Assembly: GCA_014377045.1 (NCBI GenBank)
Contig: JACMQI010000014.1
Span: 1-64,000 of the forward strand
Direction: 5' to 3'
Length of the DNA: 64,000 nt
DNA from: a candidate division SR1 bacterium
GTDB taxonomy: Bacteria; Patescibacteriota; JACMRA01
Shown here: positions 24,222-32,968 of the stretch, in pieces
Position numbering within the stretch: position 1 is the first letter of the stretch
How the letters are laid out: every line of letters starts with the position of its first letter
The notes under the pieces: model-generated
What the model was told of the DNA's origin: nothing
Seen by the model: the letters and a program-made list of their open reading frames with translations, nothing else
Databases searched by the model: none
Translations under genes and position numbers: made by a program

Positions 24222-25079
24222 ATGATTAGGTTAGTCTCGTGGAACGTAAATGGTATTAGAGCAAATATTAAAAAAGGATTTTGGGAAAGTATTGACACTC
24301 TAAAACTAGATATACTCGCTATTCAAGAAACAAAATCAGACGAAAGTATCATGTTGTCTGGTGTAACTGATAATCCTGTTTTTGATATGGTGTTTCACTC
24401 TTGCTCTATGAAAAAAGGATATAGTGGAGTTGCTACATTTCATTTAAAAGATGAAATTAAAGAATCAGTTTTTGAAAGTAAGAATGCTGACCGCAAGGCA
24501 TTATCAATGGAATTATATAGCAGCACTATCGGCATTGGAGACGAAAAATTCGATATTGAGGGTCGACTTGTGACAACCAAATACATAATATTAAATCCAA
24601 AAACTGACATTAAGCAAATCACGCTTATAAATGGATATTATCCGCAAGGTGGACGGGATGGAAGAGTACCATATAAAATAGAATTTTATCAAAAAGTGTA
24701 TCAATACGCAAAATCTCTTCGCCAGCAAGGTGAAAATGTTATTTTGTGTGGAGATTTGAATACAACAGTTAGTGATATTGATTTAGCAAGACCCAAAGAA
24801 AATCGTAAAACTACTGGATGCTTACCTGAAGAACGAGAAGCGCTCGATTGGTTTCTAAAAGATGGGTTCGTAGATAGTTTTAGACATTTTTACCCTGATA
24901 AAGAAGCGGCTTACTCATATTGGGACCAGATTACGAGAGCTAGAGATAGAAATGTAGGCTGGCGAATAGATTATTTTTTGGTTGATACTAAGCTTTTACC
25001 GTATCTTAAAGATGCTTATATTTGGCCTGAAATCATGGGAAGCGACCACTGCCCAGTAGGGATAGATCTAGATTTATAA
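24222..25079 (+). CDS. xthA: Exodeoxyribonuclease III (AP endonuclease)
   Basis: 285 residues. The order of motifs is that of ExoIII: LVSWNVNGIRA, LAIQETKSDE (metal-binding Glu), NGYYPQGGRDG, ILCGDLNTTVSDIDLA (catalytic Asp/Asn), RIDYFLVD and GSDHCPVGI (catalytic His). It cleaves DNA at abasic sites in base-excision repair. An insertion (~85-115) makes it slightly longer than E. coli Xth. Second gene after the membrane protein. Confidence 0.95.
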   Translation: MIRLVSWNVNGIRANIKKGFWESIDTLKLDILAIQETKSDESIMLSGVTDNPVFDMVFHSCSMKKGYSGVATFHLKDEIKESVFESKNADRKALSMELYSSTIGIGDEKFDIEGRLVTTKYIILNPKTDIKQITLINGYYPQGGRDGRVPYKIEFYQKVYQYAKSLRQQGENVILCGDLNTTVSDIDLARPKENRKTTGCLPEEREALDWFLKDGFVDSFRHFYPDKEAAYSYWDQITRARDRNVGWRIDYFLVDTKLLPYLKDAYIWPEIMGSDHCPVGIDLDL

Positions 25080-25220
25080 AAAATATAGTCTAATTGTAAG
25101 ATTAGATCGCATTTCATTTGTCTTTTTAAGTTTTTGAATTTATTATTTTTAATTTATTTAATTATTCAGCCAATTATATTACATCAATCACTTGAGATAC
25201 CTTTTCATCTAACAGTCTTA

Positions 25221-26699
25221 TTATTTTTTACTACCAAGACCATATCGCTTGAGAGCTTCTTCTCGAGCTTGTTTGTGATCCACTATTGGTTCATGGATAT
25301 TATAGTTTTTCGGTAGCCAAAAACGTATATATTCTTTATTGTTGTCATAGTTTTCTTGCTGTAAGTAAGGATTAAATATCCGTATAGGTTTTGGATCTGC
25401 ACCTACTGAAGCTGCCCACTGCCAGCCACCATTATTTGACGCTTCGTCTAAATCAAGTAAAACAGCACGGAAATAGTCCTGTCCCCATCGCCAATCAACA
25501 CCTAGATTTTTAGTTAATACACTAGCTACAATCATTCTAGACCTATTGTGCATCCAACCAGTGTTAGCTATTTGATGCATAGCGGCATCTACCACTTCAT
25601 AACCAGTTTCACCTTTTATCCATTTTTCAAATCGGTAAAGAGCGGTCTTATCATCCACCCACTTAATTTCATTATTTTGAAAACGCTTTTGAAATTCTAA
25701 ATCTAATACGCTAGGGTTATTATAAAGTATGTATTTATAAAATTCACGCCATATAATTTCTGAAATATAACTAAATACTCCTTCTTTTTCGAGACCGCCG
25801 TGCTGCCTGAGTACTATTTCTTTTATTGTTCTTGATGATATTAAACCCCATTTTAACGCAAGGCTCATTTTACTTGTCTGGCCATTACCCTGCAAATCAA
25901 GAGCTAAACTGTCTCTGTTTTCTTTATAATTCAGTATCTTATTTCTTACAAAATCTTCAAATTGTGCGATAGCTTCATCTTCTGAGGAATACCAGTTACT
26001 ATAATCTGGTCTATTCCATATAGCATCTAAGCTGATAGTTTGATCCTTGCCAAATCTAACTTGCCACTGCTTATTTATAAGGTTAAAGATTAATTGTTGA
26101 GATTTATCTATATTTTTTAATTCTAAATCGAGACTTGTAATATCGTAATTATCAAATGAAATATTTTGAGCATATTTGATATCATTAAGTTGAGGTTTTT
26201 GGAAAGTTACTGATTTTAGAAATCCTTGTAATACTGTGTTACGAAAAGGAGAAAATACAGTATAAAGGCTTCCTGATCCAGATATTGTATCTTTTGGTAC
26301 AGTGAGCTGATCTTTTGAGGCAAAAAACTTGTCGCTTCCAATCAAATCTGCAATTTCTTGATCTCGCTTTCGTGAATAGCTTTCAACATCATGATTTACA
26401 TAAATATAAATATCATAATGTTTAGATAATTCTCTAAAAATATCATTTGGAGTACCAGCAAGTACACTAAAACAATCAAACTTATTGATAAATTTTGACA
26501 ATATTTTACTTAAATAAAATCTTCTTGGATATCCTATATTTCCTTCATTTCCACCCAAAAGTGCATTATCAAGTATATAGATCGGTAAAAACAATACTTT
26601 CTCCTCTTTTGCCTTTTCTACAGCATTATATAAAGCAGGATTGTCTAGCAACCTAAAGTCTCTTCTCGACCAGTAAATGATTAATTTTTGCTTTGTCAT
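25221..26699 (-). CDS. phr: Deoxyribodipyrimidine photolyase
   Basis: 492 residues, class I CPD photolyase/cryptochrome size. The N-terminal antenna domain starts IIYWSRRDFRLLDNPAL. The FAD domain shows GYEVVDAAMHQIANTGWMHN, RMIVASVLTKNLGVDWRWG and DEASNNGGWQWAASVGADP, with the Trp residues of the electron-transfer path and the Asn near flavin N5. It splits UV-induced pyrimidine dimers with light. Last of ndk-unknown-phr; it implies exposure to light at some stage. Confidence 0.93.
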   Translation of the reverse strand: MTKQKLIIYWSRRDFRLLDNPALYNAVEKAKEEKVLFLPIYILDNALLGGNEGNIGYPRRFYLSKILSKFINKFDCFSVLAGTPNDIFRELSKHYDIYIYVNHDVESYSRKRDQEIADLIGSDKFFASKDQLTVPKDTISGSGSLYTVFSPFRNTVLQGFLKSVTFQKPQLNDIKYAQNISFDNYDITSLDLELKNIDKSQQLIFNLINKQWQVRFGKDQTISLDAIWNRPDYSNWYSSEDEAIAQFEDFVRNKILNYKENRDSLALDLQGNGQTSKMSLALKWGLISSRTIKEIVLRQHGGLEKEGVFSYISEIIWREFYKYILYNNPSVLDLEFQKRFQNNEIKWVDDKTALYRFEKWIKGETGYEVVDAAMHQIANTGWMHNRSRMIVASVLTKNLGVDWRWGQDYFRAVLLDLDEASNNGGWQWAASVGADPKPIRIFNPYLQQENYDNNKEYIRFWLPKNYNIHEPIVDHKQAREEALKRYGLGSKK

Positions 26700-26705
26700 A
26701 ATATT

Positions 26706-27653
26706 TTAGTCCAATAAATATTTAGATTTTAAAGTTTGTACTTGATTTTTTATTTTTTTCTCTTGATTTTCTAGTACGATAGCTTGATCTTGAAGCATTT
26801 TTTTGGGTTCCTGCACTGCTTTTTTAAAGTTCTCAGAATTAAAAAAGACTGGATTTTTATCTTTTAGTTCTAATAGCTGAGTAGAACCATTTTGTATTAA
26901 TTGACCATTATTTTTTACAAGACCTTCACTTATAGATTTTGTAGCATCTGCATATCGAGTATAAAGATCATTATCTTTTGTCAAATCATCTTTCATTGCT
27001 GGTAGTAAAAATTTGCTGTATTTATCGTTAAAACAGTCAGAAATGGACTTCGTGAGTAATATATTATCATTGATTTTTTTATTTGCAGTGTCGACTATAG
27101 CAGCTCTTTCTTGAGGGGTTAATTTTTCATCTAAATTTGAAAATTTTGTAAGTTGATCAGAAAATTGAGATATATTTTGATATTGGGATGATGAATTTTT
27201 TACCAAGCAAACTTCATATTTAACAAAATCACCTACTAGATCTAAAGTAGCTTTTTTAGTAGTTAAGCTTTCATTGAATAATGTGTAAATATTTTGAGAA
27301 TCACTATATATACCTTTTTCTAAATTTTGTGATGATTTATCAATATCTAAGGATAGAGTATTTATTTTTGGTATTTCTAGATCTAATTTACCTATATTTA
27401 CTTGTACTTTAGTATCATCTAAATTATTAAAATCCAATAAGTTTTTAAAGCTTATAAGTAGCTCTTTTGCTGGTTCGGTAGAGCTATTATATAAGTCAGT
27501 ATTTTTATTTAAGGTTGTCACAACCTCATTTCTCTTGTTGATGAACTTTTTTACCTCTACATATCCAAAATAACCTGCTACACTTAATATAATGATGATA
27601 TTAATAAGTGCTATAAGCTTAATATTGATAAATGTTTTACGATTATTGGACAT
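26706..27653 (-). CDS. Unknown membrane-anchored helical protein
   Basis: 315 residues, not recognised. One membrane helix (~11-29) near the N-terminus; the rest is polar and helical with long heptad-like stretches (Lys/Asn/Ser/Leu-rich), ending in a coiled coil (~275-315). Two cysteines (in YEVCLVKN and SISDCFND) may pair if exposed outside. Gap of 23 bases from ndk and 6 bases to phr, so it is in their operon. Confidence 0.7.
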   Translation of the reverse strand: MSNNRKTFINIKLIALINIIIILSVAGYFGYVEVKKFINKRNEVVTTLNKNTDLYNSSTEPAKELLISFKNLLDFNNLDDTKVQVNIGKLDLEIPKINTLSLDIDKSSQNLEKGIYSDSQNIYTLFNESLTTKKATLDLVGDFVKYEVCLVKNSSSQYQNISQFSDQLTKFSNLDEKLTPQERAAIVDTANKKINDNILLTKSISDCFNDKYSKFLLPAMKDDLTKDNDLYTRYADATKSISEGLVKNNGQLIQNGSTQLLELKDKNPVFFNSENFKKAVQEPKKMLQDQAIVLENQEKKIKNQVQTLKSKYLLD

Positions 27654-27676
27654 AACAAATTATATAATTAAGTTAA

Positions 27677-28306
27677 CTAATATGTTTTCGAGTACATTAT
27701 ATCCTCACCTGCTCGTGTATAGTTTATTTCGTTACTATCACTAAACCACAGATTAATTTCATTTTGCGCCTCTTGTATTGTCTCAGATGTATGAAAAAGA
27801 TTGTGAATAGCACGACCCTCAATATTTGCAACAACCGGAGAGTCTACGGAAAAATCGCCTCTTATTGTACCCATGTCAGCCTTGAATGGTAAAGTGTGGC
27901 CAGCAAGTTTTCTGACCATGTCAACAGCTTGTACACCTTCTACAATCATGCATACAATTGGAGCGCTTGTCATGTAGTCTACTAAAGCATCAGCAACTGA
28001 CTTACCAACCTCTGACTTATTATTCATTCCTAAGAATTCGTTAATGTCTAGATCTAAGTCAGAAAAGGTACTAAGACCTTTATCGCCCAGCTTATCTACC
28101 CAAGATTGATCAGAAACTGGATAATGTTTAAGAATCATATCTTTATTGGCTTTCACCATTTTTAGTGCTACTATTTTTAAGCCCGAAAGTTCTATTCTTC
28201 TTATGATTTCACCAGTTAGCCCTCTTACAACGCCATCGGGCTTAATCATGCAATAAGTTCTTTGGTTTTTTATACCTTTAATGACTAAATTATTTTGAGT
28301 GTTCAT
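27677..28306 (-). CDS. ndk: Nucleoside diphosphate kinase, long form
   Basis: 209 residues; the common form has ~140. TYCMIKPDGVVRGLTGEIIRR opens the fold; MGTIRGDFS and the RAIHNLFHTSE block with the phospho-accepting His are present, though the usual N-x-x-H-G-S-D is altered to HNLFHTSE. About 45-50 extra residues lie at ~58-105 (HYPVSDQSWVDKLGDKG...GMNNKSEVGKS), as seen in some archaeal and CPR enzymes. It balances NTP pools by ping-pong phosphate transfer. First gene of ndk-unknown-phr. Confidence 0.93.
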   Translation of the reverse strand: MNTQNNLVIKGIKNQRTYCMIKPDGVVRGLTGEIIRRIELSGLKIVALKMVKANKDMILKHYPVSDQSWVDKLGDKGLSTFSDLDLDINEFLGMNNKSEVGKSVADALVDYMTSAPIVCMIVEGVQAVDMVRKLAGHTLPFKADMGTIRGDFSVDSPVVANIEGRAIHNLFHTSETIQEAQNEINLWFSDSNEINYTRAGEDIMYSKTY

Positions 28307-28348
28307 ATATAAAATTATTTATTAATAAATTACCTGTACAATTTTTGA

Positions 28349-28378
28349 AGTATAGTCAAACTACAGAATAATTGTCAA
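28349..28378 (-). promoter_or_regulatory. Promoter of ndk operon
   Basis: Minus strand TTGACA (28378-28373), 18 bases, TATACT (28354-28349). Leader of roughly 35 bases to the ndk ATG. Confidence 0.82.
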
Positions 28379-28415
28379 TTTAACGAGTCGTGCATAATAT
28401 AAAATGTTTACCTTA

Positions 28416-30692
28416 TTACATAGAGTCAAGCATATCATCTTCAGGTAACACATAAACGTCGCGAGGCTTACTTCCATTTTGTGGTCCAATCAATCCCATT
28501 TCTTCCATTCTATTAATGATTTTAGCTGCCCTTGGATAACCTATACCCATCATTTGTTGCAAAAAAGATGTAGAAGCTTTCTGATATTGCACCACTATTC
28601 TTTTTGCTTCTCCAAAAACATCATCTTGAGATGATCCTACATCTTCACTATCGGTTGACATGCCTGGTACGTTTATACGAGTTTTTTGTACCTCTGTTAC
28701 AGCGTGATTTTTATTATCTTTACCTGTTTCTAAGGATTGACGCTTAAGATAAGATACATAATCTTTAATCTCATCATCCTCGACTAAAGCTCCCTGGAAA
28801 CGAATTGGCTTGATGGTTGTTGGACTCATAAATAAGCCATCACCTTGTCCAAGTAGTTTTTCAGCACCACCCACATCTAATATAACACGGCTATCTATTT
28901 GTGAAGCTACAGCAAATGAAATACGCGTAGGAATATTTGCTTTTATAAGCCCAGTAACTACGTGTGTATCAGGCCTTTGAGTACCAAGCACAATATGAAT
29001 ACCAACAGCTCGCGACATTTGTGTCAAACGCACGATTATCGGCTCCACTTCAGATTTAGCTAACATCATCAAATCGCCAAGCTCGTCTATAACAAAAACC
29101 AAATAAGGTAATTTTCTAGGTTTTTTTTCCTCACCATCTGGCCATTCTTTATCTCCAAGTGAATCAATCCAAGTATTAAAATCCTTAATATTTCTTTTTC
29201 CGTGAGTTTCTAAGGATGCATAACGCTTGTCCATCTCAAGTACTGTCCATTTGAGTGCGTTGATCGCCTTTTCTGCTTCAGTTATAACATTACACATAAG
29301 ATGAGGCACACCTTCGTACAGTTTAAGCTCCACTCTTTTCATGTCAACTAAAATTAGTTGGAGTTCATCTGGCGAGTACTTACTTAGCAAACTTAATAGG
29401 AGTCCGTTGATCCAAACTGATTTACCCGAACCTGTTGCCCCAGCAACTAACATATGAGGCATCTTAGCTAGCCCGTATAGTATTTTATTTCCTCTTACAT
29501 CCTTACCTATAACTACTGGTAAATCGTCATTTTTTTCAAAAGAAGGATCGGCTACTATATCATGCAGTCTTACTTGTGACTTTACTTTATTAGGTATTTC
29601 GACACCAACAAGACTCTGACCAGCAATTGGTGCCTCAACACGTATAGAAGTTGCTGCCAGAGAAAGTGCTAAATCACGTTGCAATCCATCAATCGCACTC
29701 AACCTAACTCCGTTATCCGGCTTTAGGGTATACTGAGTTACAGTCGGACCCACATATACATCACCCATAGTCACTTTTATACCAAAATGTTCTAGAGTAG
29801 TGCTAATAATAGTCTTATTTGCATCAATAGGACCTGGATCAGGTAAATTAAGATTTTCTCTCAGCATGGAAATTGGAGGCCTTTTCCAGTTCGAAGTTCC
29901 TGGTGAAATTGGCTCCATTTCCAAATTACCAGAATCATCACTAGCAGCTGCAGCAAATCTTTTTTTTGCTTTTTGAAACATGTTTGGAGTATCCAAAATA
30001 GATGAATACATCTTCTCTACTTTAGAGGATGGGATGGGTTTTTGGTCAATGTAGACTACAGACTCTTTAGTTTCAACATCTTCAGAATTATCTAAGTTTT
30101 CCACATTTTTAGTTTTCCACATTTTATTTATGCTTCCTATATAATCAAGGATAAAAAATGGGTTTTCCACAATCTTTCCACAGCTTATCCACATATCTTT
30201 ATAAAGTTCTGTAACCGTTTTTTGTGAGATAACAAGGATACCAAATATAAATACGCAGGACAATAAAATGAAAGCACCAAAGCCACCAAAAAATCTAAAA
30301 ATATATGGATAAAGTATATACCCTACAAGTCCGCCGCCACTTTCTATATCTGACAAAAACTGTACATTAGCAAATAAACTAGCAAATCCACAGACACTGG
30401 TAATAATCAAAAATACTCCCCAAAATAGTCGGTAATTAAACTCTTCTCGCACATGAGGTTGATTTTGTATCTGAATAAGCTTAAAACCAGCATAAAAGAA
30501 GCCTATTGGAATCAAGATTCTACATCTTCCTAAAAGTAGCCATAAGAAAGACGATACATATAAACTAAACTGACCAGCCATCTGAAAAATAGATAGCATA
30601 AGTAGAAGCCCAAGAGCAAAACAGCCTATTATAGCTAGTGTTAGCTTCGATCTTTCGTCTATTTTTGGGTACGAAACAGGAAGTTTTATCAT
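28416..30692 (-). CDS. ftsK: DNA translocase FtsK/SpoIIIE
   Basis: 758 residues. Four membrane helices (~17-36, 43-72, 88-110, 122-156) anchor it at the septum. A linker (~160-290) leads to the motor with Walker A AGATGSGKSV (417-426), Walker B LPYLVFVIDELGDLM and the C-terminal winged-helix gamma domain (STSFLQQMMGIGYPRAAKII, RDVYVLPED). It pumps the chromosome through the division septum and directs dimer resolution. The linker DNA at 30097-30193 holds five DnaA-box-like words. Promoter TTGCCA-17-TAAAAT at 30732-30704. Confidence 0.95.
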   Translation of the reverse strand: MIKLPVSYPKIDERSKLTLAIIGCFALGLLLMLSIFQMAGQFSLYVSSFLWLLLGRCRILIPIGFFYAGFKLIQIQNQPHVREEFNYRLFWGVFLIITSVCGFASLFANVQFLSDIESGGGLVGYILYPYIFRFFGGFGAFILLSCVFIFGILVISQKTVTELYKDMWISCGKIVENPFFILDYIGSINKMWKTKNVENLDNSEDVETKESVVYIDQKPIPSSKVEKMYSSILDTPNMFQKAKKRFAAAASDDSGNLEMEPISPGTSNWKRPPISMLRENLNLPDPGPIDANKTIISTTLEHFGIKVTMGDVYVGPTVTQYTLKPDNGVRLSAIDGLQRDLALSLAATSIRVEAPIAGQSLVGVEIPNKVKSQVRLHDIVADPSFEKNDDLPVVIGKDVRGNKILYGLAKMPHMLVAGATGSGKSVWINGLLLSLLSKYSPDELQLILVDMKRVELKLYEGVPHLMCNVITEAEKAINALKWTVLEMDKRYASLETHGKRNIKDFNTWIDSLGDKEWPDGEEKKPRKLPYLVFVIDELGDLMMLAKSEVEPIIVRLTQMSRAVGIHIVLGTQRPDTHVVTGLIKANIPTRISFAVASQIDSRVILDVGGAEKLLGQGDGLFMSPTTIKPIRFQGALVEDDEIKDYVSYLKRQSLETGKDNKNHAVTEVQKTRINVPGMSTDSEDVGSSQDDVFGEAKRIVVQYQKASTSFLQQMMGIGYPRAAKIINRMEEMGLIGPQNGSKPRDVYVLPEDDMLDSM

Positions 30693-30703
30693 AGTATATG
30701 AAA

Positions 30704-30756
30704 ATTTTAGAAAGAAAAATCATTTTTGGCAAGACTTATCCTTGCGTATTTATAAT
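30704..30756. promoter_or_regulatory. Overlapping divergent promoters of ftsK and prmC
   Basis: The 7-base word TTGGCAA (30726-30732) supplies both -35 boxes. Minus strand: TTGCCA, 17 bases, TAAAAT (30709-30704), with the ftsK ATG 40 bases from the -35. Plus strand: TTGGCA, 19 bases, TATAAT (30751-30756) toward prmC. The two polymerases should exclude each other. Confidence 0.6.
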
Positions 30757-30776
30757 AATTTATGTAGAAATATAAC

Positions 30777-31583
30777 ATGAAAACACCTATTAGACAACCA
30801 TTTTCACACACAGATATAGTTTTTTTGTCTCATATACTAAAGATATCTAAATCAAGTTTGTATTTAAATAGTATTGTACTAGATGTTAATCAGAAAAAAC
30901 AATTCCAAAAATATCGTAGATTATTTACTAAAAGTTATCCTATAGACTATATTATAGGTAAAATTGAGCTTTCAGGGCTTACGTTTAATTTAAATAAAAA
31001 TGTTTTGATACCGCGACCTGAGACAGAAATACTTATAAAATATATCTCTGATAACGCTGAATATACTGATTTATTACTGGACGTAGGTACTGGTAGTGGA
31101 CTAATTGGAATAACACTAAGTAATAAATTCTATCAAGTTATTCTTGCTGATATATCTCAAAAAGCTCTAAATATTGCTAAAAAAAATATCCTTGAAAATA
31201 AAATAAAAAATATTTTGACTACCAGATCTAATCTACTACAAAGCAATTCATTGCAAAAAACTATTCTAAATAAAGTAAACTGGACCTTAGTAGCCAATTT
31301 ACCCTATATTCCAAGTAGAGAAATAAAATATGCCAAAAAATACAATGTTTTCTATGAACCATCATTGGCTCTATATTCAGGAAAAGATGGACTGGACTGT
31401 TTTCGAGAACTAATAAATCAAATAAAAGTTTACAAAAATAAGCCAAAACAGTGCTTTTTTGAATTGGACCCGAGAAATATCCACCAAGCGAAACAAATCA
31501 TCGAAACAATAGGATATAATTGTAAAATTATCAAAGATGAAAATGATTTTGATAGATTTTTGATTGGAGAGATCATTGAATAG
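30777..31583 (+). CDS. prmC: Peptide release factor glutamine methyltransferase (PrmC/HemK)
   Basis: 268 residues. VLIPRPETEIL, the SAM-binding LLLDVGTGSGLIGI and the substrate-binding ANLPYIPS motif (N-L-P-Y in place of the usual N-P-P-Y) mark PrmC, as does FYEPSLALYSGKDGLDCFREL. It methylates the GGQ glutamine of release factors. It is the only clear translation-termination gene here. Prf genes are not in the window. Confidence 0.9.
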   Translation: MKTPIRQPFSHTDIVFLSHILKISKSSLYLNSIVLDVNQKKQFQKYRRLFTKSYPIDYIIGKIELSGLTFNLNKNVLIPRPETEILIKYISDNAEYTDLLLDVGTGSGLIGITLSNKFYQVILADISQKALNIAKKNILENKIKNILTTRSNLLQSNSLQKTILNKVNWTLVANLPYIPSREIKYAKKYNVFYEPSLALYSGKDGLDCFRELINQIKVYKNKPKQCFFELDPRNIHQAKQIIETIGYNCKIIKDENDFDRFLIGEIIE

Positions 31584-31604
31584 CTAGAAAATAGATATTA
31601 TACT
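31576..31604 (+). promoter_or_regulatory. Promoter of the interrupted RDD-like gene
   Basis: TTGAAT 31576-31581, 17 bases, TATACT 31599-31604, overlapping the prmC stop codon. The candidate TTG start is at 31607. Confidence 0.65.
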
Positions 31605-31606
31605 GC

Positions 31607-32095
31607 TTGTATAAATCCAAAAAAACTAATAAATATTTAATTCTAGTAGTAAAAAACTTAATATTTATATCATCCCTAACTTTAAATTTTTTTTGGTTTT
31701 TTGTAACTGCTTTAGCTTTATATGGAACAACCTTATACTCGTCTGTATTTTTGTTATTACAAACTATAGCTCTAATGTTAAAACCATGATTTACTTTCTC
31801 TATTTTGATTATTGTATTGAAAAATAACTCAATACAAGATTGGGTTTCAGGAATCAAATACAATGAAAATGTAAAATTTAAGCTTACTATTAGGACATTT
31901 TTAAAACATATTTGTGCGAGTCTTGTTTTTATATTTACGGGCGTTGTTGCCATGAACTACAGTTCAGTCAATTTTAGGATCGAGCTAATAGTGGGAATAC
32001 AAGCTTTGTTGTTTATTGTCATTGATACCGTAATAGTTATGAGGTCAAATACATATACTTCAGTGTTTAATATTATTACTGAAGTTAAAAAATAA
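31607..32095 (+). pseudogene. RDD-like membrane protein gene with an in-frame TGA
   Basis: Two open stretches, 31607-31786 and 31790-32095, are in the same frame and separated only by TGA 31787-31789. Joined, they give ~162 residues with four hydrophobic segments (about 11-31, 37-58, 60-74, 100-121, 128-148) and the stretch NNSIQDWVSGIKYNENVKF, which resembles the G-K-x-L-x-G-I-[KR]-V segment of RDD-family membrane proteins. A TGG-to-TGA change would restore ...MLKP-W-FTFS. No ATG begins the first part, TTG 31607 being the best start, and a good promoter precedes it. Either a recent nonsense mutant or a recoded stop; 31805 could also restart translation. Confidence 0.5.
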
Positions 32096-32173
32096 ATTAA
32101 CTACTATTTTAGTAAATACCCAAAAACTGTCGTAAAAGCCAACTGACTATTTTTTTCGTAAAAAGAGATTGAT

Positions 32174-32202
32174 TTGACAATATGAGCACACTTTACTTAT
32201 CT
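32174..32202 (+). promoter_or_regulatory. Promoter of jag/khpB
   Basis: TTGACA 32174-32179, 17 bases, TTATCT 32197-32202. Confidence 0.7.
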
Positions 32203-32228
32203 TAATAAACATAGTTATTGTGTATTTT

Positions 32229-32777
32229 ATGAAAGAGGAGTTTGAGCAACAATTGCATACTATTTTAAAGCTATTGATCGAGCCTATAGCTCCAGATCCT
32301 GTTATCAAAATTACACCTGAGGGTGATCAATGGAGAGTAAACATAAATTCAGATCACAATGACCTACTTGTAGGATACAAGGGGGAAAACGTCAAAGCAA
32401 TTCAGCATATCACTCGCGTCATCATTCACAAAAAATTTCCAGAAGACAAAACTCATTTTTTGATTGATATAGGTGAGTATAAACGAAGCCGCGAGCATAT
32501 TATCACTAGTAAAATAACGAATTTAGCGGAAAAAGAAGTCTATGAATTAGGTAAAACCCTCATACTTACTGGGCTTAGCGGGTATGAAAGAAAGATCATT
32601 CACGGTCTTTTAGGTGAATTAATTGGAATAGAGACTACTAGTGTAGGCGAAACAGATAATAGAAAGCTTTTAATACGTCCTACAAGTGGTGAAATGACTG
32701 CAGGAATGGGTATGGATAGCGCTATTGTTATCGATATAAATAAGCTCGAAAATGATGATCCATCAACAAGTATATAA
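32229..32777 (+). CDS. khpB: Jag/KhpB RNA-binding protein (KH and R3H domains)
   Basis: 182 residues from ATG 32229 (a GTG at 32220 is also in frame). Residues ~20-95 are a KH-II-like domain with LLVGYKGENVKAIQHI (the G-x-x-G loop reads GYKGEN) and residues ~118-182 an R3H domain (YERKIIHGLLGE, with R-x-x-x-H) that binds single-stranded nucleic acid. In other bacteria it acts in RNA control of cell division and wall growth and is often found next to yidC, which is absent here. The Jag-N domain is missing, as is common. Confidence 0.87.
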   Translation: MKEEFEQQLHTILKLLIEPIAPDPVIKITPEGDQWRVNINSDHNDLLVGYKGENVKAIQHITRVIIHKKFPEDKTHFLIDIGEYKRSREHIITSKITNLAEKEVYELGKTLILTGLSGYERKIIHGLLGELIGIETTSVGETDNRKLLIRPTSGEMTAGMGMDSAIVIDINKLENDDPSTSI

Positions 32778-32830
32778 AAATTTGTAAAACTATTGATTCT
32801 TTAATATAAAAAATATTTAATATTTGTCTT

Positions 32831-32918
32831 TGGAGGAGGCAGGGAGATTCGAACTCCCGATACCTTGCGATATACACGCTTTCCAAGCGTGCGCACTAGA
32901 CCACTATGCGATACCTCC
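32831..32918 (-). tRNA. tRNA-Ser (GGA)
   Basis: 88 bases including an encoded CCA. Acceptor GGAGGTA pairs TGCCTCC with one G-T pair; the T arm is GGGAG-TTCGAATC-TCCC-like. The anticodon loop reads CTTGGAAAG with GGA at 32884-32882. A variable arm of serine type (GTATATCGCAAGGTATC) is present. Promoter on the minus strand: TTGACG 32956-32951, 17 bases, TATTTT 32933-32928, inside the 3' end of polA. Confidence 0.95.
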
Positions 32919-32968
32919 TTTTGGTTAAAAATAAAAGCTTTTTACAGATTCGTCAAGCAATATATGTA

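Noticed and set aside
31573-31953. 126-codon open frame on the minus strand
   Set aside because: It lies over the RDD-like gene; the plus strand shows membrane helices, a family-like motif and a promoter, so this is its shadow.
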